From a virus, in the IMG/VR virus record IMGVR_UViG_3300024346_000637, positions 1 through 20,854 of that record: a DNA stretch of 20,854 nt; one strand, 5' to 3'. Below the pieces are notes generated by a model that was given only the letters and a program-made list of their open reading frames with translations, ran no database searches and was not told the origin of the DNA. How positions within the stretch are numbered: position 1 is the stretch's first letter; each line of letters opens with the position of its first letter. Shown one piece after another: positions 5,501 through 10,764 of this stretch. The position numbers and the translations under genes were made by a program.

Positions 5501-5557
5501 GCTGTTTACAGCCGATTGACTATTGACAACAGTAGTTTTTCGGGTGGCAACACCAAA
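5501..5557 (+). other. 57-bp core between the two pentamer arrays
   Basis: The pentamer register is broken here by a non-repetitive core. It begins with the inverted repeat GCTGT-TT-ACAGC (5501-5512), then a direct repeat TTGAC-TA-TTGAC (5516-5527), and ends with GGTG-GCAA-CACC (5543-5554), a short stem with a GNRA-type loop. No -10 element follows the TTGAC hexamers at the right distance, so I do not call a promoter. Confidence 0.6.
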
Positions 5558-5652
5558 GGCGCGGCGCGGCTTGGCCAGGAAAGGCGCGGCGAGGCGGGGC
5601 GTGGTTGGGCACGGCGATGCTGGGCGCGGTCGGGCAAAGCAAGGCAAGGCAT
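5558..5652 (+). repeat. GGCNN pentamer array, block 2 (19 units)
   Basis: Nineteen more phased 5-base units; fourteen start with exact GGC and the rest differ by one or two bases (GGA, GGT, TGC, AGC). The variable pair is more often G+C-rich here than at the end of block 1. The array ends in GGCAT and a run of six T, with another run of five T shortly after, then the AGGA ribosome binding site of the next gene. Confidence 0.88.
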
Positions 5653-5677
5653 TTTTTAACTTTTTACAGGACAATAT

Positions 5678-6292
5678 ATGACAACAGCAAACACAAGCGA
5701 TACAAGACTTAACATCATTAAAAGGTCAATATCAATCCGTGGCGTAACGCCGCTAATGTTCGACCGCTATGCGGGAGACAATCAAACTAAACTCGAATGG
5801 TCGCAAAAAATTTACCTCCGTCCCGGCACTTCAAACCTGTGCCTTCCGACATTAAACCTGGTTTCATTCTTCACCGCGCACAACACGAACTCCGCGCCCA
5901 AGAGGTTACGCGACAAGAGAATTTACAAAGGGATTTGCAACGCCATTTTGAGTTTCGTGCAAATAACCGGCGTTGACAATAACGCTGAAAATATTTTGAT
6001 ACAACGGGACGGTAAGCCAATTACTGTTGGCACATTTACCGACAGATTGGATGTAGAAAGCGGTTTATTTTTGCATCGTGCAGTAGCTAGGCTGGACAAA
6101 GGTATTCCCAATCCCAAAGAGCGTCCCGTACTGCCATTGCCTTGGGAATTAAATTTTGAAATGACGATCTATCCCAACAAAGAAATAAAAGAGCAGGAAA
6201 TTAAAAACTTGTTGGCAGAAGGCGGCATGGCAATTGGCCTTGGTACTTTTCGAGGAGTTTTTGGCAAGTTTGAAATTACAAGGTGGGAATAA
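5678..6292 (+). CDS. unknown 204-aa protein of the recombination cassette
   Basis: AGGA lies six bases before the ATG. The protein starts with a beta strand and the segment ISIRGVTPLMFDRY (residues 18-31), has a central beta-rich region, and ends with PLPWELNFEMTIYP (152-165) and a glycine-rich motif, GGMAIGLGTFRGVFGKFEITRW (182-203). A first-strand xxIxGxTPLM pattern plus a C-terminal GxGxxRGxFGxF loop recalls ferredoxin-like RAMP proteins, but that is a weak resemblance by eye. It lies between the annealing protein and the exonuclease and overlaps the latter (TAATG), so a role in recombination is likely from context. The codons in the first third look more G+C-rich than those in the last third, which may reflect mosaic origin. 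Confidence 0.75.
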   Translation: MTTANTSDTRLNIIKRSISIRGVTPLMFDRYAGDNQTKLEWSQKIYLRPGTSNLCLPTLNLVSFFTAHNTNSAPKRLRDKRIYKGICNAILSFVQITGVDNNAENILIQRDGKPITVGTFTDRLDVESGLFLHRAVARLDKGIPNPKERPVLPLPWELNFEMTIYPNKEIKEQEIKNLLAEGGMAIGLGTFRGVFGKFEITRWE

Positions 6293-6900
6293 TGGATCAA
6301 GGCACTGACGAATGGTTTGCCGCCAGGCTGGGCAAAGTAACAGCAAGCAGGGCAGCAGATGTAATGACCAAGAAAGGCAGCGCAGCCAGGGCTAATCTGT
6401 CTGCCCAATTGGTTCTGGAGCGCCTGACAAACACCAAAGGCGAATCGTTTAGCAGCGCAGCAATGCAATGGGGCGTAGATCAAGAGCCGTTTGCACGGGC
6501 AGCGTATGAGGCTCACAGCGGCGTTTGGGTTGACACTGTAGGTTTTGTGCAGCATCCGACAATTGAACGTGCTGGGGCGTCCCCTGATGGCTTGGTGGGG
6601 CATGATGGTCTGGTGGAAATTAAGTGCCCTAACACCGCCACCATGATTGACACGTTGTTGACGGGCAAAGTTCCTGGCAATTACGCTACGCAAATGCAAA
6701 TGCAAATGGCTTGTACTGGACGGGCCTGGTGCGATTATGCGGTGTTTGACTCTCGGATGCCTGTTAAAGCGCAGTTGTTTGTTAAGCGAGTGCAGCGTGA
6801 TCAAAAATACATTGATGATTTAAACAAAGAAATCATTGCGTTTTTGGCAGAGGTAGAAATCAGTTATCAATTTTTAATCAATTTCATTGAAAGCAAATAA
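6292..6900 (+). CDS. YqaJ/lambda Exo-family recombination exonuclease
   Basis: The 202-aa protein has the PD-(D/E)xK nuclease core of the YqaJ/lambda exonuclease family. EWFAARLGKVTASRAADVM (residues 7-25) is the usual N-terminus, GVDQEPFARAAYE (61-73) carries the conserved Glu65, SPDG has Asp99, and VEIKCP supplies Glu109 and Lys111. YATQMQMQMACTG (131-143) is the QxQ motif. Members degrade one strand of double-stranded ends and hand the other to an annealing protein, here probably that at 4817-5386. I chose the ATG at 6292 (TAATG overlap, AAGGTGGG upstream) over an in-frame GTG nine bases earlier. Confidence 0.92.
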   Translation: MDQGTDEWFAARLGKVTASRAADVMTKKGSAARANLSAQLVLERLTNTKGESFSSAAMQWGVDQEPFARAAYEAHSGVWVDTVGFVQHPTIERAGASPDGLVGHDGLVEIKCPNTATMIDTLLTGKVPGNYATQMQMQMACTGRAWCDYAVFDSRMPVKAQLFVKRVQRDQKYIDDLNKEIIAFLAEVEISYQFLINFIESK

Positions 6901-7142
6901 TGTCATCAGTCATAAAAGAACTTAGCACCATTGTGGGCACATACACCAACAGCAAAGGCGAGAAAAAGAATCGCTATCAACGTGTCGGCAGCATTATCCA
7001 GACCCAGCGGGGCGAGATGGTAAAAATTGATGTTATCCCGTTAAAAGAAGGCGGCTGGGATGGCTGGGCATACATCAATGACCCCAAGCCAAAGGATGGT
7101 TATCAAGGGTTGCCCAAAGACGAAGACGATTTAGCATTTTGA
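6900..7142 (+). CDS. putative single-stranded-DNA-binding protein (80 aa)
   Basis: A short beta-rich domain (YTNSKGEKKNRYQRVG, GEMVKIDVIPLKEGGWDGWAYIND) resembles small phage OB-fold proteins that replace or assist SSB. The C-terminus is acidic and ends in DEDDLAF, like the DDDIPF tip by which SSB binds its partners. It overlaps the exonuclease stop (TAATG), so the two are probably made together. The family call is inference from the tail and the context; a different small beta protein remains possible. Confidence 0.55.
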   Translation: MSSVIKELSTIVGTYTNSKGEKKNRYQRVGSIIQTQRGEMVKIDVIPLKEGGWDGWAYINDPKPKDGYQGLPKDEDDLAF

Positions 7143-7150
7143 GGTGCGAC

Positions 7151-7273
7151 ATGGATGATGATGAAGATTACGAATTAGCCAATCTTATGTACTTGATTGC
7201 TAAGATAATTCTGGCATTGTTTGCCGTGACAGGCATTGCTGGCCTAGCAGGATTTGTTTGGGGGATGCTATGA
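7151..7273 (+). CDS. very small membrane protein (40 aa)
   Basis: Forty codons begin with ATG at 7151, with GAGGTG about five bases upstream, and end in a TGA that overlaps the next ATG. The N-terminus is strongly acidic (MDDDEDYE) and residues 14-37 form one long hydrophobic helix, so it should insert in the inner membrane with its acidic end probably outside. I do not recognise it. Confidence 0.7.
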   Translation: MDDDEDYELANLMYLIAKIILALFAVTGIAGLAGFVWGML

Positions 7274-7713
7274 ACTTTGAAGAAGACGAATTTAAACGCA
7301 TTGAGGCCGAGGCTTTGCGTTTGTGGGCAGCGCAAACTGACGATGGCTTACGCTATCAGAGCAAGGGGGAACACATAAGCCGCTTACTACACGCTGCCGC
7401 CCGTAAAGCAAGGATTGAATGCTGGCTGCTGCCACAGAAAAAATGGATACCTGCCATTGCCGTTCGGGTTGCCGATGGGTTGCACATTGACTACCGCATC
7501 CACCCCAATGACGAACACTTGCAGTATGGCCCGATTAGCACGGCGTTGCGGGAGATAGCTGAGAACGATTCTTGGCGTTCGGGCTGGGAGCGGTATCTTG
7601 CCCATGCCGCTGCGAATGAGTTTACTGAACACTTTGATTGCAGGCAGGGAGAGCCTGACTACCCTTTGTACTATCTATTTCTAGCCGAGTTTCTGGCCGA
7701 TTTTGGTTTATAG
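7270..7713 (+). CDS. hypothetical soluble protein (147 aa)
   Basis: The frame is open from 7258, but the ATG at 7270 overlaps the upstream stop as ATGA and is preferred. The product is acidic, with a helical N-terminus (EEDEFKRIEAEALRLWAAQ), a basic stretch (HAAARKARIECWLLPQKKW) and an aromatic C-terminus (YPLYYLFLAEFLADFGL) that is too polar in its setting to be a sure membrane helix. No motif is recognised. Confidence 0.72.
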   Translation: MNFEEDEFKRIEAEALRLWAAQTDDGLRYQSKGEHISRLLHAAARKARIECWLLPQKKWIPAIAVRVADGLHIDYRIHPNDEHLQYGPISTALREIAENDSWRSGWERYLAHAAANEFTEHFDCRQGEPDYPLYYLFLAEFLADFGL

Positions 7714-7721
7714 GAGCAATC

Positions 7722-8450
7722 ATGAGCATTAACAGAAAGCGCGGCAGCATAGCCTTGGCAAGACAGCTTTGTTATGAAATCGCAGGGGCAACCAGCGAAG
7801 ATGACAATATAAGCGGAAGCGATTACGGCAGCGTTGATGTTGCCGAGATTTTGTCAGCAGAAATTGAACGGTTGCGCGAAGTCTTGGCACAGCTAGAGCA
7901 AGAGCCGGTGGCAAAAGTTGTAAGCACAGCGCCTGACCGAATTTGGCTTGATCTTGGTTTTGACCCGCAAGACGAAACTGAGGTTTTGTTTGGCGAATTG
8001 AATGATGTGACATGGAGTCAAGATAACGCAAGCGGCTATGGCATTGAGTATGTTCGCGCTACCCCAACCGCAGCACAGCCAGAGCCAACCCCGTGGCGAG
8101 AAATGGTAGTAGTTAGCCTAGCCCGAGAAGGCATCGACAAGCACAAAGCGCGGGAACTTGCTGATCACTTTGCAGCACAGCCAGCGCAGGAGCCAGTAGC
8201 GTGGGCGGTGCAGGCTTGCTCAAAGATGTGGCGTGGGGAGTTTGCGGAGATTGACGCCAAGGCAGAGGCCAAACGTATCGGCGGCACTTGCGTTGCTTAC
8301 GCTTTGTACACCGCACCAACACAGCGCCAGTGGCAAAGTCTGACGGACGACGATTGGGAAAAAGTAGCAAACAGAAAAGACACAGTGCTTGACACATTTG
8401 AGCAAGGCGCAACGTGGGCGGCATACAAACTAGAAAGGCGCAACACATGA
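7722..8450 (+). CDS. modular early protein with EPVA repeats (242 aa)
   Basis: AGGAG lies five bases before the ATG. Residues 59-65 (EQEPVAK) and 156-162 (QEPVAWA) are copies of a motif common in patchwork phage early proteins. After the second copy comes CVAYALYTAPTQRQWQSLTDDDW, a familiar segment of the same proteins. Between them lies a separate block, PDRIWLDLGFDP to EYVRA (71-113). The protein looks assembled from exchangeable pieces joined by Ala/Pro/Gln linkers. I know of no proven role for such proteins; inhibition of or binding to host proteins has been suggested only from context. Confidence 0.72.
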   Translation: MSINRKRGSIALARQLCYEIAGATSEDDNISGSDYGSVDVAEILSAEIERLREVLAQLEQEPVAKVVSTAPDRIWLDLGFDPQDETEVLFGELNDVTWSQDNASGYGIEYVRATPTAAQPEPTPWREMVVVSLAREGIDKHKARELADHFAAQPAQEPVAWAVQACSKMWRGEFAEIDAKAEAKRIGGTCVAYALYTAPTQRQWQSLTDDDWEKVANRKDTVLDTFEQGATWAAYKLERRNT

Positions 8451-8641
8451 CTGACCAACAGCAATTTGATGCCTTGGTGCAATCTTTTCTTGCACCGTCA
8501 AAACAACTATTAACATCTGAGCAAAATGCTTTGGCAGACATTGCTAAATTGATTTGGCCTTTTCCTACTCAGTTGCCGCCAGCAAAACCAAGCAAACCAA
8601 TTCCGTTTAACCCAGAAAACTTTGAGGACGCACCGTTTTAA
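8447..8641 (+). CDS. hypothetical protein (64 aa)
   Basis: The ATG at 8447 overlaps the previous stop as ATGA and is preferred over an earlier in-frame start at 8414. The protein has a helical N-terminal half and a Pro/Phe/Asn-rich tail (PPAKPSKPIPFNPENFEDAPF) that is probably disordered and ends in an acidic-hydrophobic tip reminiscent of SSB tails. Function unknown. Confidence 0.65.
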   Translation: MTDQQQFDALVQSFLAPSKQLLTSEQNALADIAKLIWPFPTQLPPAKPSKPIPFNPENFEDAPF

Positions 8642-8644
8642 ATT

Positions 8645-8872
8645 ATGACTATTACAGTATTGTCTAAACGCATACGTGACGCTTTGGCGCAATCACCAGA
8701 CGGTTTGACCCCCCGTGAAATTGCAGTAATGCTAGATGTTGATGTATCACAAATCAATCGCTCGTTGGCGCTGATGCCTGATGTTTATATTGATCGCTGG
8801 ACTGTTTGCAAAAACAAGTACACATCTGTGCATTGCCTAGCTTTTATTCCAGATGATTGTCCACATCCATGA
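8645..8872 (+). CDS. small winged-helix/HTH protein (75 aa)
   Basis: Residues 7-40 (SKRIRDALAQSP, GLTPREIAVML, VDVSQINRSLALM) form a clear HTH of the winged-helix kind used by MarR-like and phage regulators, followed by a short beta wing (VYIDRWTVCKNKY). No ribosome binding site stands out before the ATG, which comes three bases after the previous stop, so translation may depend on re-initiation. The stop overlaps the next ATG. DNA binding is likely from the fold; the target is unknown. Confidence 0.68.
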   Translation: MTITVLSKRIRDALAQSPDGLTPREIAVMLDVDVSQINRSLALMPDVYIDRWTVCKNKYTSVHCLAFIPDDCPHP

Positions 8873-9045
8873 CGCCTACCTTTGCAACCTGGGACAGAGC
8901 CGTACTGGACAAGTTTGCGCTTGAGGCTTACCTGAGGATGCGAAAGCAGCAAGATCAGCTTGAGCAATTGCGTAATGACCTAAAGGATGCGATTGAGGCG
9001 TACCCGGCGGTTATACGAAAGGCCGAGTTCCCTGACGGTCAATAA
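8869..9045 (+). CDS. coiled-coil protein (58 aa)
   Basis: The ATG at 8869 overlaps the upstream TGA (ATGA). An in-frame TTG twelve bases earlier is less likely. The middle, from about residue 20 to 45, is a charged amphipathic helix (RKQQDQLEQLRNDLKDAIEAY) likely to form a coiled coil. It is the last gene of the rightward operon, and its 3' end overlaps the endolysin gene on the opposite strand by 35 bases. Confidence 0.7.
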   Translation: MTPTFATWDRAVLDKFALEAYLRMRKQQDQLEQLRNDLKDAIEAYPAVIRKAEFPDGQ

Positions 9046-9415
9046 TTAGAGCCTGACGCCGGGGCTTGTCGCTGATGCTGATGTGCGTCCAGGCGTCATA
9101 CTCGCGGATGATCTGGTCAAATGGTAAGTGCAGCAATGCCCTCACAACAGCGTCTGGAGCCATCCCAGGCACTCGGAAATCACAAGCTAACCCTAGCCTA
9201 TGGCTTGAGGTATCTTTGCTGCCTACAGCATCATTCACGGCTTTGGAGCGGAAGGCGCTGTTAATCATTATTGGCTTACCGCCTAGCGTGGTTTTCACTG
9301 TCTCCAGAAACTCTGCCAACCGCTTGAGGTTTGCCAATTCGCCAGCGTTGGGCTTGTTGTCCAGCAGTCTGTGTTCGGTGTGCGTTAACTCGGCAAGGCT
9401 GAAATGCGGAGTCAC
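9011..9415 (-). CDS. M15 family peptidase endolysin
   Basis: The 134-aa enzyme matches peptidase M15A proteins that cut the peptide stem of peptidoglycan. The fold signature is SAFRS (residues 53-57), then SHRLGLACDF, whose H72 and D79 are zinc ligands, and WTHIS, whose H111 is the third ligand. No signal peptide or membrane anchor is present, so release should depend on a holin; candidate holins lie directly upstream. It is the last gene of the leftward late operon and is coupled to the upstream holin gene (ATGA). Length is typical of single-domain phage endolysins. Confidence 0.9.
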   Translation of the reverse strand: MTPHFSLAELTHTEHRLLDNKPNAGELANLKRLAEFLETVKTTLGGKPIMINSAFRSKAVNDAVGSKDTSSHRLGLACDFRVPGMAPDAVVRALLHLPFDQIIREYDAWTHISISDKPRRQALIIDRQGTRPFV

Positions 9416-9798
9416 TTGGATGCTACGCCCTGGGTCTTCTCAAACGTCCTCAGACCGCCCAGGCCCAGCATCCCCATCATCAACTGCCAAAGATTGTCAT
9501 CAAGGCCGGGGAAGGCCAAAGCAGGCATAAAGGCAATCATCAAGGGCCGCGCCAAGTACTGGTAGCCCATTGCCAAAGCGCAGACCCAGCCAATCGCTGG
9601 GCGCCAGCCCGACACAAACACAGACGGGTTGCTGGCCTCTGCCTTGTTGATTTCAGTTTGGGCAGTCATTGCCGCCAGTTCGCCCGACTGTTGCAGCTTG
9701 AGCAACTCCAGCCGTGCCGCATCCTGGGCAGCAGGGTCAGGAATCAGCTTGTCAATCAGTTTGCCGCCGATACCAAGGATAGCGTCTAGTCCAATCAT
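9412..9798 (-). CDS. three-TM holin (PF11351-like)
   Basis: The 128-aa protein has a charged helical N-terminus (LELLKLQQSGELAAMTAQTEINKAEA), then NPSVFVSGWRPAIGWVCALAMGYQY, the characteristic motif of the three-transmembrane holin family linked to gene transfer agent release and many Proteobacteria phages. Two or three hydrophobic helices follow to about residue 120. It should form the inner-membrane hole that lets the M15 endolysin reach the cell wall. It overlaps both neighbours by ATGA. Confidence 0.85.
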   Translation of the reverse strand: MIGLDAILGIGGKLIDKLIPDPAAQDAARLELLKLQQSGELAAMTAQTEINKAEASNPSVFVSGWRPAIGWVCALAMGYQYLARPLMIAFMPALAFPGLDDNLWQLMMGMLGLGGLRTFEKTQGVASK

Positions 9799-10019
9799 TT
9801 TGGTTCTTCCTCATCATGTGATAGTTTGACGCCAGCAAGCAATCCAATAAACCCGCCGACAATGGTCTGAAACGCTGGAGAGATAAGTTTGAAAATTTCC
9901 GAGTTGTCCACTTTGTCGTCAAACAAACCGATCATTAGCACAGCTACCATACCAACAACAACAACGCATAACGTCAGGCTGACCATCAGAGTCACGGCGA
10001 AGGTAAGTTTTGCTTTCAT
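9795..10019 (-). CDS. two-TM small membrane protein (74 aa), possible holin partner
   Basis: Hydrophobic helices span about residues 7-32 and 46-66, joined by a polar loop (DDKVDNSEIFKLISP). The C-terminus is acidic (HDEEEPK). It lies directly before the 3TM holin gene and is coupled to it by ATGA. Holin or antiholin action is inference from topology and position. Alternatives are a membrane anchor for another lysis factor or an immunity protein. Confidence 0.7.
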   Translation of the reverse strand: MKAKLTFAVTLMVSLTLCVVVVGMVAVLMIGLFDDKVDNSEIFKLISPAFQTIVGGFIGLLAGVKLSHDEEEPK

Positions 10020-10168
10020 TTTTCTTTGCGGTTAAATATCTCAAACAACGATTTAACTTTTTCTTCCAACACGGCAATCTTGATATCCATCTTCGCCAGC
10101 ACAATGATCAATCCAATCAGCGCCAGCAGCATGGGCCAACCTTTTGCCAGTGCTTCTAGAAATTCCAT
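10016..10168 (-). CDS. small membrane protein (50 aa) of the lysis cluster
   Basis: Fifty codons run from the ATG at 10168 to a TGA at 10018-10016 that overlaps the next gene (ATGA). Residues 11-26 (WPMLLALIGLIIVLAK) form one membrane helix, and a charged amphipathic helix (VLEEKVKSLFEIFNRKEK) follows. A spacing of two bases separates it from the preceding gene. Its topology suits a one-TM accessory holin, but I do not recognise the family. Confidence 0.7.
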   Translation of the reverse strand: MEFLEALAKGWPMLLALIGLIIVLAKMDIKIAVLEEKVKSLFEIFNRKEK

Positions 10169-10170
10169 GA

Positions 10171-10335
10171 TTAGCGGAATGTGAGGCTTGCATAAACGAT
10201 AGCCGACATTGAGACGATAAGCACCCCGGCGGTCTTCATAATCACGCCCTCAAGTCGTTTTAATCGTGCATTTATCTGCGCGTATCTCTCAGCGCAGACC
10301 GCTTCATGGGCTGAGAATTGTGCTTCAAGGTTCAT
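10171..10335 (-). CDS. small protein with coiled coil and C-terminal TM (54 aa), XhlA-like
   Basis: The ATG at 10335 lies inside the end of the preceding gene. The N-terminal half (AHEAVCAERYAQINARLKRLEG) is a coiled-coil helix and residues 34-52 form one membrane segment. This order matches XhlA-type hemolysin/holin accessory proteins, which cooperate with a holin. The match is by architecture, with no distinctive motif. It ends with TAA at 10171-10173. Confidence 0.65.
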   Translation of the reverse strand: MNLEAQFSAHEAVCAERYAQINARLKRLEGVIMKTAGVLIVSMSAIVYASLTFR

Positions 10336-10471
10336 CTTTTGCTTTCGGTACTTGCGCTTCTGCTTGCTCTTTAATCTTGACGATCAGCGGCCAGCATCCG
10401 CTGCTTGATGGCAACTGCCCCAGCGTCTGGAGGACAAAGTTGATTTCGTTTACGTCGAGGTCGAGGGTCAT
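10325..10471 (-). CDS. small phage protein (48 aa) of unknown role
   Basis: The ATG at 10471 overlaps the upstream stop (ATGA). The short protein (beginning MTLDLDVNEINFVLQTLGQLP) has a helix, a turn with one Cys, and a charged helix (IVKIKEQAEAQ). I recognise the LDLDVNEINFVLQTLGQLP pattern as a common short phage protein between tail fibre and lysis genes, but its role is not known. The 3' end overlaps the next gene by 11 bases. Confidence 0.7.
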   Translation of the reverse strand: MTLDLDVNEINFVLQTLGQLPSSSGCWPLIVKIKEQAEAQVPKAKDEP

Positions 10472-10764
10472 GCTTGGCTCCACGGAGTTCCTTGGGCGGT
10501 TACGGGGTTCTTCTGCAATGCAATCTGCTGGGCCAGTGCTGCTTCAGTCGCGTCCTTGTCCACGCCTGCTGCGTAGCACCATGCCAGCACCTCATCCATT
10601 GTCACATCAGCGTAAGGGATGGTGGGTGTGCCTGCTTGCCATGAGCAGGTTGACCAGATAGAGGCCGTGTAGCCATCGTCTACTGCTGTGGCAGTCCAGT
10701 GGGCGGTGGTGATGAAACCATTTGCGGTTTGGTAGTCGGTTTGGGTGATTGTCCAAGTGATCAT
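10468..10764 (-). CDS. small tail-associated protein (98 aa), DUF7936-like
   Basis: The first 50 residues (MITWTITQTDY, AHWTATAVDDGYTASIWST) form a small beta-rich domain and the rest is helical (VLAWCYAAGVDKDATEAALAQQI). This two-part layout is that of a phage protein usually found just downstream of tail fibre genes. It is coupled to the fibre stop (ATGA) and to the next start. It may help assemble or attach the fibre, but that is inference from position. Confidence 0.7.
   Translation of the reverse strand: MITWTITQTDYQTANGFITTAHWTATAVDDGYTASIWSTCSWQAGTPTIPYADVTMDEVLAWCYAAGVDKDATEAALAQQIALQKNPVTAQGTPWSQA

Noticed and set aside
5394-5519. 41-codon + strand frame inside array 1 (Gly/Arg/Lys-rich)
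   Set aside because: It has an ATG but no ribosome binding site, and the 5-bp period cycles all frames. A coding role would not explain conservation of GGC at every unit.
5516-5545. Promoter at the two TTGAC hexamers
   Set aside because: No acceptable -10 element lies 15-19 bases downstream of either hexamer.
5387-5652. CRISPR array
   Set aside because: Units are 5 bp, with no repeat/spacer alternation of 25-40 bp and no cas genes.
5258-5674. 138-aa open frame on the - strand across the pentamer arrays
   Set aside because: It is Pro/Ala/Leu low complexity created by reading a 5-bp repeat in three frames, lies antisense to the operon, overlaps the annealing gene, and has no ribosome binding site.
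6169-6804. 211-aa - strand frame opposite the exonuclease
   Set aside because: It is antisense to a well-supported nuclease gene with clear active-site motifs and has no family features of its own.
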